Origin: Actinomycetes bacterium
GTDB lineage: Bacteria > Actinomycetota > Actinomycetes > Nanopelagicales > Nanopelagicaceae
DNA length: 56,768 nucleotides
Direction: 5' to 3'
Assembly (NCBI GenBank): GCA_023252155.1
Contig: JAHEXJ010000006.1
Coordinates: 1-56,768 of the forward strand
The notes beneath the pieces are model-generated. The model was given only the letters and a program-made list of their open reading frames with translations, made no database searches and was not told where the DNA came from. The translations under genes and the position numbers were made by a program. Shown one piece after another: positions 1 to 10,765 of this stretch. Within the stretch, counting starts at the first letter, position 1, and each line of letters opens with the position of its first letter.

Positions 1-49
1 ATCGAAGATTCATTTACTCCCGTGGCTTGGTCGAGAACAGGAGTGACCC

Positions 50-2251
50 ATGGAGGGTCAAGAAATTCATTCAGCCGTTGCAACAATTGATAACGGGAAA
101 TTCGGAAAAAGAGAAATCCGTTTTGAAACTGGCCGCCTAGCGCGCCAAGCAGGGGGAAGCACAGTCGTCTACCTAGATGACGACACGATGTTGATGTCGG
201 CAACGACAGCATCGAAGCAGCCAAAAGATCAGTTCGACTTCTTCCCACTAACAGTTGATGTCGAAGAGCGTATGTACGCACTTGGACGCATTCCAGGATC
301 GTTCTTCCGTCGCGAAGGCCGTCCCTCAGAGGATGCAATTCTTACTTGCCGTCTCATCGACCGTCCATTGCGTCCTTCATTTGTGAAGGGTCTGCGCAAT
401 GAGGTTCAGGTCGTTGTAACAGTCATGGCATTAAATCCAGACCACATGTACGACGTGGTTGCAATCAACGCCGCATCAATGTCCACCCAGCTTGCTGGAC
501 TTCCATTCTCTGGTCCTATCGGCGGCGTTCGTGTCGCATTGATTCAGGGACGGTGGGTTGCATTCCCTAACCACTCACAACTCGAAGACGCAGTCTTCGA
601 CATGGTTGTTGCTGGTCGGGTTACAGCCGACGATGTTGCGATCATGATGGTCGAGGCAGAAGCTACAGTGAAGACAATCGAACTCATCAAGGGTGGTGCA
701 GTTACGCCAACTGAGGAGATCGTTGGACAAGGGCTCGAAGCCGCAAAGCCATTTATCCGAATTCTCTGCGAGGCCCAAATGGCAGTTGCCAAGTTGGCCG
801 CAAAGCCAACCGGTGAATTCCCGGTCTATCTTGACTACCAGCCCGATGCATTTGAAGCGGTATCGGCAATTGCCGCCGATGATCTAGCCAAGGCCCTGAC
901 CATTGCAGGCAAGCAAGAACGTGAGACAGAGACCGATCGAATTAGCGCTGAAGTTAAGGGCTCTTTGGCCGAACAATTTGTGGGCCGTGAAAAGGAAATT
1001 CCTGCAGCTTTCCGTTCTCTTACTAAGAAATTGGTACGTCAACGCGTATTGCGCGACAAGATTCGCATCGATGGCCGTGGATTGCGTGACATTCGTCCGC
1101 TCTCCGCCGAAGTCGAAGTTGTTCCTCGCGTACATGGCTCGGCAATCTTTGAGCGCGGAGAGACACAGATTGTCGGTATCACCACGTTGAACATGCTCAA
1201 GATGGAGCAACAGCTCGATACCTTGAGCCCTGAAAATCACAAGCGATACATGCACAACTACAACTTCCCTCCTTATTCAGTTGGTGAAGTTGGCCGCGTT
1301 GGTTCACCCAAGCGTCGCGAAATCGGCCACGGTGCACTAGCAGAGCGTGCGTTGCTTCCAGTTCTTCCAAGCCGCGAAGAATTCCCTTATGCAATCCGAC
1401 AGGTCTCAGAGGCCTTGGGTTCAAACGGTTCTACTTCGATGGGCTCGGTCTGCGCCTCAACCCTCGCCTTGCTCAATGCCGGTGTGCCACTTCGTGCACC
1501 AGTTGCGGGTATTGCAATGGGTCTTATTTCTGATGACGTAGATGGAAAAGTTGAGTACGTTGCCTTGACCGATATTCTCGGTGCAGAAGATGCATTCGGA
1601 GATATGGACTTCAAGGTTGCGGGCACCAAGGACTTCATCACCGCTCTTCAACTCGATACCAAGCTCGATGGAATTCCTGCTTCGGTTCTTGCCGCCGCAC
1701 TTCATCAGGCAAAGGAAGCGCGTCTTGCGATCTTGGCAGTCATGGCAGAGGCCATCGACTCTCCGGATGAGATGAGCCCATACGCTCCACGAATTATTTC
1801 CATCAAGATCCCAGTTGATCAGATCGGTGCGGTAATCGGGCCCAAGGGCAAGATCATCAACCAGATCCAAGATGAAACTGGCGCTGAAATCTCCATCGAA
1901 GATGATGGCACGATCTACATCGGTGCAACCGATGGCCCGAAGGCAGAAGCCGCCCGTGCACAGATCAATGCCATTGCCAATCCTCAGATGCCAGAAGTTG
2001 GCGAGAGGTATCTTGGCACCGTCGTGAAACTGGCAGCCTTTGGCGCATTCGTTTCACTTCTGCCTGGAAAGGATGGCCTTCTCCACGTCTCGCAGATCCG
2101 CAAGATGCACGGTGGAAAGCGCATCGAAAACCTTGAAGAGGTCTTGAAGGTCGGCGACAAGATTCAAGTTGAAATCGGCGAGATTGATCCCAAGGGAAAG
2201 CTTTCCCTTATTCCAGTCCTCGAAGACGCAGCAACTGAAGCAGCAGAATAA
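50..2251 (+). CDS. pnp: Polyribonucleotide nucleotidyltransferase (PNPase)
   Basis: PNPase, the phosphorolytic 3'-5' exoribonuclease of mRNA turnover in the cytoplasm. Two RNase PH cores (about residues 15-150 and 325-555) are followed by a KH domain (about 585-645, with GPKGK as the GxxG loop) and an S1 domain (about 650-720, starting [10 protein letters not shown]). At 733 aa it has the usual actinobacterial length. The ATG lies 6 nt after AGGAG (39-43). rpsO is the usual upstream neighbour but only 49 nt are visible. It opens a tight gene run with the M16 protease and dapB. Confidence 0.98.
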   Translation: MEGQEIHSAVATIDNGKFGKREIRFETGRLARQAGGSTVVYLDDDTMLMSATTASKQPKDQFDFFPLTVDVEERMYALGRIPGSFFRREGRPSEDAILTCRLIDRPLRPSFVKGLRNEVQVVVTVMALNPDHMYDVVAINAASMSTQLAGLPFSGPIGGVRVALIQGRWVAFPNHSQLEDAVFDMVVAGRVTADDVAIMMVEAEATVKTIELIKGGAVTPTEEIVGQGLEAAKPFIRILCEAQMAVAKLAAKPTGEFPVYLDYQPDAFEAVSAIAADDLAKALTIAGKQERETETDRISAEVKGSLAEQFVGREKEIPAAFRSLTKKLVRQRVLRDKIRIDGRGLRDIRPLSAEVEVVPRVHGSAIFERGETQIVGITTLNMLKMEQQLDTLSPENHKRYMHNYNFPPYSVGEVGRVGSPKRREIGHGALAERALLPVLPSREEFPYAIRQVSEALGSNGSTSMGSVCASTLALLNAGVPLRAPVAGIAMGLISDDVDGKVEYVALTDILGAEDAFGDMDFKVAGTKDFITALQLDTKLDGIPASVLAAALHQAKEARLAILAVMAEAIDSPDEMSPYAPRIISIKIPVDQIGAVIGPKGKIINQIQDETGAEISIEDDGTIYIGATDGPKAEAARAQINAIANPQMPEVGERYLGTVVKLAAFGAFVSLLPGKDGLLHVSQIRKMHGGKRIENLEEVLKVGDKIQVEIGEIDPKGKLSLIPVLEDAATEAAE

Positions 2252-2254
2252 AAG

Positions 2255-3532
2255 TTGAGCGTTCGACGCACAGTTCTACCTAGCGGCCTGCGGATCGTAA
2301 CGGAGGAAGTCTCTTCGGTTCGCAGCGCTGCAGTAGGAATTTGGGTCAATGTTGGTTCTCGTGATGAAACCCCGGCGGTCGCTGGGGCTTCTCACTTTCT
2401 AGAGCATTTACTTTTTAAGGGTACAAACCGAAGGACCGCGTTGGAGATTTCTTCCTCGATCGAGTCTGTCGGGGGTGAGATGAACGCATTCACCGGCAAG
2501 GAGTACACCTGCTTCTATGCCAGGGTCATCGATACTGATCTACCGATGGCAGTTGACGTTGTTTGCGACCTAATCACTTCCTCCCTCGTTACCGCTACTG
2601 ATGTGGATGCCGAACGTAAAGTAGTTCTCGAAGAAATTGCAATGAGAGATGATGATCCAAGCGATCTTGTGCATGATCTTTTTTCCGATGCTTACTACGG
2701 TGATACTCCATTGGGCCGGGCAATTTTGGGTTCGGTTGAATCTATAAATGAAATGTCTAGACGGAGCGTCTTCAACTACTACAAGAAACGTTACATTCCT
2801 CAAGATTTAGTCGTCGCAGTGGCGGGCAACATTAAGCACAAGACCGTGGTTGATATGGTGGAGAAGGCCCTATCTCGCGACGGGTTTCTAGACGTCACGG
2901 GCGAGCCACAGGTGAGGCCGAACAAGGCGATCAAAGTAAAGGAACAGCGATCCGTTGGTCTACTTACTCGCAAGACCGAGCAGGCGCACATGTTCTACGG
3001 CATTGCCGGAGTGTCCCGAGAAGATGATCGTCGATTCACAATGGGCATTCTCTCCGCGGCATTGGGTGGCGGAATGTCCTCAAGGCTCTTTCAAGAGATC
3101 CGAGAAAAGCGCGGGCTTGCTTACTCCGTCTATTCCTACGCACAGCAATTTGCGGGCTCGGGACTTCTGGGGTTTTACGCTGGGTGTCATCCAACTAAAG
3201 CCATTGAGGTTGTTGAGATCATCCGCGAGGTTTTACATGATGTTGCTGAAAACGGAATGACGGCAGAGGAGATATCTCGCGCTAAGGGAGCTGTTAAGGG
3301 CTCTCTGGTGTTGAGTCAGGAAGATTCTGGCTCCCGCATGAGCAATATCGGCAAGAGCGAGATTGTTTATGGGGAAGTGATGAGTTTTGACGAGATCCTT
3401 AAGCGGATAACAGAAGTAACACCGGCCGCCGTACGGCAATTGGCTGGCGAAATTCTCCTTCAAAGACCTACGCTTGCACTAGTCGGACCATTCAAGGATG
3501 AGTCCAAGTTTGAGAAAGTGTTAGGAGCCTAA
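2255..3532 (+). CDS. M16 family zinc peptidase (insulinase/processing-peptidase type)
   Basis: Predicted zinc metallopeptidase of the M16 (pitrilysin/insulinase) family. The inverted zinc motif HFLEH lies near residue 47, and the downstream glutamate ligand is probably in VVLEEIAM near residue 125. The C-terminal half is the second M16 domain, with the RLFQEIREKRGLAYSVYS segment of the family. The start is TTG three bases after the pnp stop, with no clear ribosome-binding site, so it is probably translated by coupling to pnp. The pnp-M16-dapB order is common in Actinobacteria; the physiological substrate is unknown. Confidence 0.92.
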   Translation: MSVRRTVLPSGLRIVTEEVSSVRSAAVGIWVNVGSRDETPAVAGASHFLEHLLFKGTNRRTALEISSSIESVGGEMNAFTGKEYTCFYARVIDTDLPMAVDVVCDLITSSLVTATDVDAERKVVLEEIAMRDDDPSDLVHDLFSDAYYGDTPLGRAILGSVESINEMSRRSVFNYYKKRYIPQDLVVAVAGNIKHKTVVDMVEKALSRDGFLDVTGEPQVRPNKAIKVKEQRSVGLLTRKTEQAHMFYGIAGVSREDDRRFTMGILSAALGGGMSSRLFQEIREKRGLAYSVYSYAQQFAGSGLLGFYAGCHPTKAIEVVEIIREVLHDVAENGMTAEEISRAKGAVKGSLVLSQEDSGSRMSNIGKSEIVYGEVMSFDEILKRITEVTPAAVRQLAGEILLQRPTLALVGPFKDESKFEKVLGA

Positions 3533-4530
<998 letters not shown>

Positions 4531-4591
4531 TTTCTCTTGTATTTGTAGTCCGTCTCGCTCAAACTTCCCTGTGATGGGGGAGGATGAAGTT

Positions 4592-5470
4592 ATGGCAAGT
4601 GGAGCGCAGGTCGGCAGAAAAACGCTGATCGGATTTGTTTCAACTATTACCTGGCTAGTTCTTCTCACGTCTTTTTTGGCGACTGCCGCGCTCTTATCGC
4701 TCGACAATCTGAAACACGTTGGCAATTCGGCCTCATCTATCGTCAATCAACTTTCCAAGAGTCAAAGCGATGTGAATTCGCTCATTGACGACTTTAGAAA
4801 GAATGCTGACCCAAAGACGATCGCTGAAATCGATAAGAACAGAGCCAAGATAAATGAAACTATTGCTTCTCTTGGAGGGTCTAAAGAGTTTCAAGACTCT
4901 TTGGCATCGACATTGAATAAGATTTCAGAGGCGATCCTCAATGGTTCGAGTTCGGTTGAAATTGACTTCAGCAAATTGGCAACAATTGTCGCAAATGCAG
5001 TTAATAAGGCGTCCGACAGCGTGGTCATTTCCAAGACGGAGCTGGCAAAACTCAAACCGAAAACGCTGAATCTCGGTAAGCAGTCCAAAGTCGCGAACGA
5101 TGTACACGGTCGGATTTCGGAGGTGATGCTGTGTTGGATCCTTTGGCTGGTGCTACTCGCAGTCCTCTACCTTCTCAAGCGATGGGGAGTGCTGCGCACT
5201 GCTGGCTGGCAGCCTTTTTCAATCGGAACTATTTTCTTGCTCATTCGCTACGGAGGCCCGATTGTCGCTAATCATGCGCTAACAAATTCCACTATGCCTG
5301 TCTATCAACGAGATTTGATCCCCCAGGTACTCAATGCTGTGATGGGTCCTGTCGTTGAGGTCTCCATCGTTGCTTTCGTCATTGGCTTGGGCCTAATATT
5401 TTTCGACCAGTCGAGACGCCAGCGAGTGACTTCAAAAAATGGTCAGATCAGTCCAAGCGTCGTTGCGTAA
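4592..5470 (+). CDS. Membrane protein with coiled periplasmic/extracytoplasmic region, function unknown
   Basis: Not recognised. About 292 aa: a first membrane segment (about residues 12-38), then a Ser/Asn/Lys-rich helical stretch of about 140 residues that looks like a coiled coil, then two or three further hydrophobic segments (about 175-195, 210-225 and 255-275) and a short polar tail. In-frame starts at 4571 (GTG) and 4574 (ATG) exist, but the ATG at 4592 has GGGGGAGG 8 nt upstream and is preferred. The 3' end overlaps the convergent LuxR-type gene by 28 bp. The architecture suggests a sensor-like or envelope protein; no function is claimed. Confidence 0.75.
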   Translation: MASGAQVGRKTLIGFVSTITWLVLLTSFLATAALLSLDNLKHVGNSASSIVNQLSKSQSDVNSLIDDFRKNADPKTIAEIDKNRAKINETIASLGGSKEFQDSLASTLNKISEAILNGSSSVEIDFSKLATIVANAVNKASDSVVISKTELAKLKPKTLNLGKQSKVANDVHGRISEVMLCWILWLVLLAVLYLLKRWGVLRTAGWQPFSIGTIFLLIRYGGPIVANHALTNSTMPVYQRDLIPQVLNAVMGPVVEVSIVAFVIGLGLIFFDQSRRQRVTSKNGQISPSVVA

Positions 5471-6144
5471 CTTGCGGCTTCGATGCGATTGGATACGCCA
5501 AGAATTTCAAATATCCTCATAGTCTCGTGGCGTATTGTGCTAACGCTGTAACCGAGTTCGCTGGCAATGGAATTGTTGGTTTTTTTCATGACTATTCCCA
5601 CCAGAACTAAGCGTTGCCTCTCTGATAGATGCACTTGACCATTGTGTGATTGCCCCGCCTTTTGGTTTGCGTTTGTTCCGTTGTGGTTCATGGAATCTAG
5701 AAACCGGAGAGAAATATAGAGGGAAATTAGCTGGGCGAAGTCCTCGATTTCCTGTGTAAGGCGGTCTGGGCTTTCTACCACTTGCCCAAATCGAATCGTC
5801 AAGAATCCAATAAGCATGCTCTGCGCGTATAGATTGACAACCGCATGAGTTCGCTCTGAAGACCACGATGCAGCTTTCTTTGAAGCCGCCTGTGCGGCCA
5901 GAATTTGAACCTCAGTTGAGTTGCGCCAAATTGTTCCTGGAATAGCGACTCCCACTATGACATCACTCGGTCCGTAAACAGCTAGACAAGTAAGAGCATC
6001 TTTATTATTGAGATGCCAGATAGCTGACTCAATGGGCCCGTAGGGAAGAAAATAGTCGAGAACAAGGGCACGGGCGACTTTGTCTAAGGGAGGCATAAAA
6101 GTGAGCCACTCCAGCATTCTTCTGGCCCTCACCTGCTGGTTCAT
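5443..6144 (-). CDS. LuxR-type HTH transcriptional regulator
   Basis: 233 aa protein with a C-terminal LuxR/GerE helix-turn-helix (about residues 172-233: SERQRLVLVGIVMKK...NNSIASELGYSVSTIRHE). About 150 residues precede it and show no receiver-domain aspartate motif; they may be a GAF-like sensory fold. It is therefore not a standard response regulator. It overlaps the membrane protein gene tail to tail and lies downstream of azlD on the same strand, separated by about 200 bp. The target is unknown. Confidence 0.85.
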   Translation of the reverse strand: MNQQVRARRMLEWLTFMPPLDKVARALVLDYFLPYGPIESAIWHLNNKDALTCLAVYGPSDVIVGVAIPGTIWRNSTEVQILAAQAASKKAASWSSERTHAVVNLYAQSMLIGFLTIRFGQVVESPDRLTQEIEDFAQLISLYISLRFLDSMNHNGTNANQKAGQSHNGQVHLSERQRLVLVGIVMKKTNNSIASELGYSVSTIRHETMRIFEILGVSNRIEAASYATTLGLI

Positions 6145-6341
6145 GTAGGCCTTTCTCTAGCGCGGGGGGCTCCACGAGTTCGTGCGACACGCTAGCCCAA
6201 AATGACGAAAATGGCGGGCTCATCCAAGGCAATGACTGGTCATGCGTGTAGGGCGTCTAGTTTTCACAATTTGTCTGTCCACATTTTGGGGGATAGAACG
6301 GAGGGGGTGGCAATCTGGCGCACCTATTTCGTTCATTGCCT

Positions 6342-6650
6342 TTAAGAAAAATGGTAAATGAGTGCAGAACTTATCGCCGCGAGTATGACCACAACTGGAA
6401 ATGGTGCGCGAAATTTAAGGGCGATGGCCGCGACCACCAAACCAACCGCACGATGGTCAATTACTAATGTGCTTTTCGCAGCAAATGTTTGAACAGCCAC
6501 GAGAGCGCTGAGCAAGGTGATGGGTATCAATAGATTAGTTTTTTGGATCTTTGGATGTTCCAGATATTGATGAGGGATGGAGTGCCCAAGAAACTTGAAG
6601 GCATATGCGGCAATACTGGTTCCTATGACGCCCCACCACATCATCGTCAT
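6342..6650 (-). CDS. azlD: AzlD family branched-chain amino acid transporter subunit
   Basis: Small 102 aa membrane protein with three to four hydrophobic segments, matching AzlD, the small partner of AzlC in branched-chain amino acid (and related azaleucine) export. The start overlaps the azlC stop by 4 bases (ATGA), so they are translated together. A weak inverted repeat (GGCAAT/ATTGCC, 6310-6341) follows the stop codon. Confidence 0.88.
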   Translation of the reverse strand: MTMMWWGVIGTSIAAYAFKFLGHSIPHQYLEHPKIQKTNLLIPITLLSALVAVQTFAAKSTLVIDHRAVGLVVAAIALKFRAPFPVVVILAAISSALIYHFS

Positions 6651-7312
6651 GATGTACGTAATCCAATGGCCAGAGCCAGGAAAGCGGTCGCAATGATTGG
6701 AAGCCCTGCCGGCACAAACGGGGTCAGGGCGAGTGAAAGTGCCATCGCCGCAATAGAAAGCAGCCGGTTAGACGTCGAAGTCAAACGCGGCCAAACTAAG
6801 CCGAGAAAAGCGGCGGGGACGGCGGCGTCGAGTCCCCAGGCAGCAGGATTTCCCATTGCCTTGGCTCCAAAGGCCCCTGCAAAGGTGAAGAGATTCCAGA
6901 ATGTAAATACGCCAATACCTGTGAGCCAAAAACCAGAGCGCATCGCATCTTCGCCCAGACTTTCTTGGGAGAGGGCGACGCCTGTTGATTCATCAATGGT
7001 GATGTGCGCGGCCAGGAAGCGTTTTGCTCCTTTGGTCCTTAGTAGTGGTGACATGCGCAACCCGTAGAGTCCGTTTCGAAAACCAAGCAACGCTGCCGTC
7101 GCAATTGCCGAGATTGCAGTTCCGCCTGCCCCCATGACTCCCACCAGCGCGAATTGGGATGCACCTGAAAAGGTGAGCAAAGAGAGCAAACATGTTTGCA
7201 AAATGGAAAAACCTGCCGCAACGCCGGCGGCCCCGAAGGCGATCCCGTAGGCGCCTACAGTTATGGAAACGCTGAGTGAGTCCCGGATCGTGGATCGTGG
7301 AGTGGCAGACAC
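6647..7312 (-). CDS. azlC: AzlC family amino acid exporter, large subunit
   Basis: Hydrophobic protein of the AzlC/YgaZ family, which forms an inner-membrane amino acid exporter with AzlD. The N-terminal motif SITVGAYGIAFGA and the GASQFALVGVM segment are characteristic. The reading frame is open to 7510, but longer versions would run into thyX on the other strand. GTG at 7312 leaves a normal N-terminus and has a -10-like CAGAAT 6 nt upstream, as in other leaderless genes here. ATG at 7384 is the alternative. The gene is divergent from thyX. Confidence 0.85.
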   Translation of the reverse strand: MSATPRSTIRDSLSVSITVGAYGIAFGAAGVAAGFSILQTCLLSLLTFSGASQFALVGVMGAGGTAISAIATAALLGFRNGLYGLRMSPLLRTKGAKRFLAAHITIDESTGVALSQESLGEDAMRSGFWLTGIGVFTFWNLFTFAGAFGAKAMGNPAAWGLDAAVPAAFLGLVWPRLTSTSNRLLSIAAMALSLALTPFVPAGLPIIATAFLALAIGLRTS

Positions 7313-7358
7313 GACAGCATTCTGCCGTACCAATCCTAGGTTGGGCACCCCAATTAGA

Positions 7359-7364
7359 TAGGGT
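7359..7364 (+). promoter_or_regulatory. Putative leaderless -10 hexamer of thyX
   Basis: TAGGGT ends 6 nt before the thyX ATG and no ribosome-binding site is visible, so a leaderless transcript is likely. No clear -35 element is seen. Confidence 0.4.
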
Positions 7365-7370
7365 CGCGAT

Positions 7371-8087
7371 ATGTCCGAAGCCATTTTTCGAAGCGATATG
7401 TCTGTCGATTTAGTCAAGCACAGCGCCAGTGATGCCGACGTTATTTGGGCCGCTCGTGTCTCAACAGCCGGGGAGCAGTCCCTCGACGAAATCAGCAAGG
7501 ATCCTGCCAAATCGGCAGGACTGATAAATTACTTGGCGCGCGAACGACACGGCTCTCCATTCGAGCATACTTCGATGACCTTCTTTATCTCAGCGCCGAT
7601 CTTCGTTTTCCGTGAATTCATGCGCCACCGAATCGCCTCCTACAACGAGGAGAGCGGTAGATACCGCGAACTTCAGCCCGTCTTCTACGTCCCATCGCCT
7701 GAACGGAAATTGGTTCAAGTTGGAAAGACTGGCTCGTACTCATTCGTTGATGGTACTAAAGAGCAATATGACATCACTGTTCGGTCCATGAAGGAAAGTT
7801 ATGTTTTCGCATACGAGCACTACCAGAAGATGCTCGAAGCTGGGGTCGCTCGCGAAGTTGCACGGGCCGTTCTTCCCGTTGGGCTTTATTCGTCAATGTA
7901 TGTAACCATGAATGCCCGCGCATTGATGAATTTTCTATCGCTTCGAACCTCTCGCGAAGGATCGCATTTCCCAAGTTATCCGCAACGTGAAATAGAGATG
8001 GTCGCCGAGAAGATGGAAGAGGTTTTTGCCCGTCTTATGCCTCTAACTCATGGTGCTTTTGAAAAATCAGGCCGTATCGCCCCCTGA
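7371..8087 (+). CDS. thyX: Flavin-dependent thymidylate synthase ThyX
   Basis: ThyX makes dTMP from dUMP using FAD, NADPH and methylenetetrahydrofolate. The diagnostic motif RHRIASYNEESGRY (RHRxxSxNExSxRY) lies near residue 85. The N-terminus FRSDMSVDLVKHSASD matches actinobacterial ThyX and fixes the ATG at 7371. The 238 aa length is normal. Downstream dapA and rnj follow the usual actinobacterial order. Together with dut and nrdAB in this window it covers three steps of dNTP supply. Confidence 0.97.
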   Translation: MSEAIFRSDMSVDLVKHSASDADVIWAARVSTAGEQSLDEISKDPAKSAGLINYLARERHGSPFEHTSMTFFISAPIFVFREFMRHRIASYNEESGRYRELQPVFYVPSPERKLVQVGKTGSYSFVDGTKEQYDITVRSMKESYVFAYEHYQKMLEAGVAREVARAVLPVGLYSSMYVTMNARALMNFLSLRTSREGSHFPSYPQREIEMVAEKMEEVFARLMPLTHGAFEKSGRIAP

Positions 8088-8127
8088 AACAAGAAAGCGC
8101 CTGAAACGAAGAAACACCAGAGGGTAG

Positions 8128-8133
8128 TAGCCT
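8128..8133 (+). promoter_or_regulatory. Putative leaderless -10 hexamer of dapA
   Basis: TAGCCT followed by 6 nt and the dapA ATG; no Shine-Dalgarno sequence at the expected position. Confidence 0.4.
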
Positions 8134-8139
8134 TACGCC

Positions 8140-9033
8140 ATGACAATTCCAGCGCCATTTGGACGACTCGCCACGGCGATGGTGACGCCATTCAAGAAGG
8201 ATTTGTCCATCGACTGGGAGGGTGTTTCAACCCTTGCAGCCCATCTCGTAAGTACGGGCCACGATGCCATCGTGGTTAGCGGAACGACGGGTGAGGCGCC
8301 GACGACGAGCGACGAAGAAAAAGATCGGATCATTAAAGTTGTCCTTGAAGCAGTAGGAAACAGAGCCAAGGTCATCGCCGGGGCAGGTAACAACGAGACC
8401 AGCCATTCGGTCGAACAAGCCCTTCGTGCCCAAAAAGCAGGGGCTCACGCTCTGCTGGTTGTGACCCCGTACTACAACAAACCTCCTCAGGCGGGAATCG
8501 AAGCTCATTTTCGTTCGATCGCCGATGCCACGGACTTGCCAGTGATTATGTATGACATTCCAGGTCGTACCGGAATGCAAATTGAATCCGACACAATCGT
8601 TCGTTTATCTGAGCATCCAAAAATTGTCGCGCTAAAAGATGCAAAAGGTGACGTCGCCGCAACTTCATGGGTGATCAAAAGAAGCGGAATTCCAGTTTAT
8701 TCAGGCGATGACATTTTGAATCTACCTCTCCTTTCGGTTGGGGCGGTTGGATTCATTTCGGTGTGCGGTCACACTGTCGGAGGCGAACTTCGCGAAATGC
8801 TAGATGCATGGTTTGCGGGCAACTCATCCCGCGCTCTTGAAATACATCAAAAACTTTTGCCGGTATTCACCGGAACGTTCCGCACACAAGGAGCGATAAT
8901 GACAAAAGCCGCCCTCACCATGATGGGACTTCCTGGCGGATACACTCGATTACCTTTAGTGGATGCAACATCGGCACAGATCGCGCAGTTGCGTGAAGAT
9001 CTACTTGCCGGTGGCGTAAAACTCACCGCATGA
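8140..9033 (+). CDS. dapA: 4-hydroxy-tetrahydrodipicolinate synthase
   Basis: DapA condenses pyruvate with aspartate semialdehyde, the first committed step to diaminopimelate and lysine. Visible family features are the GTTGEAPTTSDEE loop (about residue 48), PYYNKPPQ with the catalytic tyrosine (about 110), and the Schiff-base lysine in VALKDAKGD (about 165). At 297 aa it has the family length. The stop overlaps the rnj start by 4 bases. Confidence 0.97.
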   Translation: MTIPAPFGRLATAMVTPFKKDLSIDWEGVSTLAAHLVSTGHDAIVVSGTTGEAPTTSDEEKDRIIKVVLEAVGNRAKVIAGAGNNETSHSVEQALRAQKAGAHALLVVTPYYNKPPQAGIEAHFRSIADATDLPVIMYDIPGRTGMQIESDTIVRLSEHPKIVALKDAKGDVAATSWVIKRSGIPVYSGDDILNLPLLSVGAVGFISVCGHTVGGELREMLDAWFAGNSSRALEIHQKLLPVFTGTFRTQGAIMTKAALTMMGLPGGYTRLPLVDATSAQIAQLREDLLAGGVKLTA

Positions 9034-10712
9034 CTCATCCTCATCCCGGGTTAGGCACCCCATCTAAATTAGTAAAAGATGGATTGAGAATTGTGGCCCT
9101 TGGAGGTCTCGGGGAAATCGGTCGCAACATGACCGTATTTGAAACGAACGGGAAATTACTCATAGTTGACGTCGGAGTACTTTTCCCCGAAGAAACGCAA
9201 CCAGGAATCGATTTGATCCTTCCGGATTTTTCATATATCCGCGATCGGTTACCAGACGTTATAGGAATTGTTCTAACCCACGGCCATGAAGACCATATTG
9301 GGGCCGTCCCGTATTTACTTCGCGAACGAGGAGATATTCCGCTCTACGGTTCAGCGTTGACTCTTGCGCTCGTTGGAGCGAAACTGAAAGAGCATCGGAT
9401 CACTCCGCTAACCCGCGAGGTATCTGCTGGCATGAGCGAAGACATTGGTCCGTTCACCGTTGAGTTTGTCGCCGTGAATCACTCGATCCCCGATGCACTT
9501 GCGGTCGCCATTCACACGGCGGCTGGGACCGTACTTCACACAGGCGACTTTAAAATGGATCAACTGCCGCTTGACGGGCGAATAACTGACCTTCGTGCCT
9601 TTGCTGCGCTTGGCGAAAAGGGTGTGGATTTGTTCTTGGTGGATTCAACCAACGCGGATGTGCCTGGTTTTACTCCATCTGAACGCGAGATTATGCCGGC
9701 TCTAGATCGTGTTTTTAGAGCAACGCGTAGGCGAGTGATCGTTGCGTCTTTTGCATCGCACGTTCATCGCGTTCAACAGATTATTGACACTGCAATTGCG
9801 CATGATCGCAAAGTGGCATTTGTCGGTCGCTCAATGGTGCGCAACATGAAAATTGCCAAGGACATGGGCTATCTGACCATTCCAGACAATCTGATCGTCG
9901 ATTCTCGAGAGATCGAGAACGTTGGAGACAACATCGTTTTGATCTGTACGGGTTCACAGGGCGAGCCTCTTGCAGCGCTTTCTCGAATGGCAAATGGTGA
10001 TCATGCGATCAGAGTAGGAGAAGGCGACACAGTCGTCCTTGCTTCATCGTTGATCCCCGGAAATGAAAATCCGGTCTTCCGGGTAATAAACGAACTGACT
10101 CGATTTGGTGCGAAGGTCGTCCACAAGGGCAATTCCCTTGTGCATGTTTCGGGCCATGCCGCCGCCGGTGAATTGCTTTATTGCTACAACATCGTCAAAC
10201 CGAAATACGTATTACCCGTTCACGGGGAATGGCGACATTTACGTGCAAACGCCGAGCTTGCGATTCAAACGGGTGTTGCGCGCGAAAATGCGATCATTAT
10301 CGAAAACGGAATCGTCGTTGATCTAGTTGAAGGCGTCGCAGTTGTTTCAGGAAGTGTTCCCGTTGGGTTCGTCTACGTTGACGGCCAGAGTATTGGTGAC
10401 ATCACCGAATCCTCGCTTAAGGATCGACGCATTCTTGGTGAAGAAGGTTTCATATCTGTCGTGGTTGTAATCGATTCTCAAAGTGGAAAAATCGTTGCTG
10501 GCCCCGATATACATGCTCGAGGATTCGCAGAAGATCTCGCGCTATTCGACGAAGTGAAACTGAGGATTGAGAAAGCACTTGCTGAATCAGTTGCGGATGG
10601 CATTAACGGAACTCACCAACTTTCTCAAGTTGTGCGAAAAACCGTAGGCGGGTGGGTTGGAGGAGAACATCGGCGAAGGCCGATGATTGTCCCTCTAGTT
10701 ATCGAGGTATAG
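9030..10712 (+). CDS. rnj: Ribonuclease J
   Basis: RNase J, a metallo-beta-lactamase/beta-CASP ribonuclease with 5'-3' exonuclease and endonuclease activity in mRNA and rRNA processing. The zinc motif LTHGHEDHIGAVPYLL lies near residues 85-100. A second histidine region (VNHSIPDALAV) follows, then the beta-CASP region and the PVHGEWRHL motif (about 395). At 560 aa it is normal. The ATG overlaps the dapA stop (ATGA). The dapA-rnj-ftsK order is typical of Actinobacteria. Confidence 0.96.
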   Translation: MTHPHPGLGTPSKLVKDGLRIVALGGLGEIGRNMTVFETNGKLLIVDVGVLFPEETQPGIDLILPDFSYIRDRLPDVIGIVLTHGHEDHIGAVPYLLRERGDIPLYGSALTLALVGAKLKEHRITPLTREVSAGMSEDIGPFTVEFVAVNHSIPDALAVAIHTAAGTVLHTGDFKMDQLPLDGRITDLRAFAALGEKGVDLFLVDSTNADVPGFTPSEREIMPALDRVFRATRRRVIVASFASHVHRVQQIIDTAIAHDRKVAFVGRSMVRNMKIAKDMGYLTIPDNLIVDSREIENVGDNIVLICTGSQGEPLAALSRMANGDHAIRVGEGDTVVLASSLIPGNENPVFRVINELTRFGAKVVHKGNSLVHVSGHAAAGELLYCYNIVKPKYVLPVHGEWRHLRANAELAIQTGVARENAIIIENGIVVDLVEGVAVVSGSVPVGFVYVDGQSIGDITESSLKDRRILGEEGFISVVVVIDSQSGKIVAGPDIHARGFAEDLALFDEVKLRIEKALAESVADGINGTHQLSQVVRKTVGGWVGGEHRRRPMIVPLVIEV

Positions 10713-10752
10713 CCTCACGGCGCGCCTAAGGTGATTGATTTTGTTTAGGAAT

Positions 10753-10758
10753 TACGCT
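10753..10758 (+). promoter_or_regulatory. Putative leaderless -10 hexamer of ftsK
   Basis: TACGCT ends 7 nt before the GTG start of ftsK; no ribosome-binding site is present. Confidence 0.4.
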
Positions 10759-10765
10759 CTTACCC

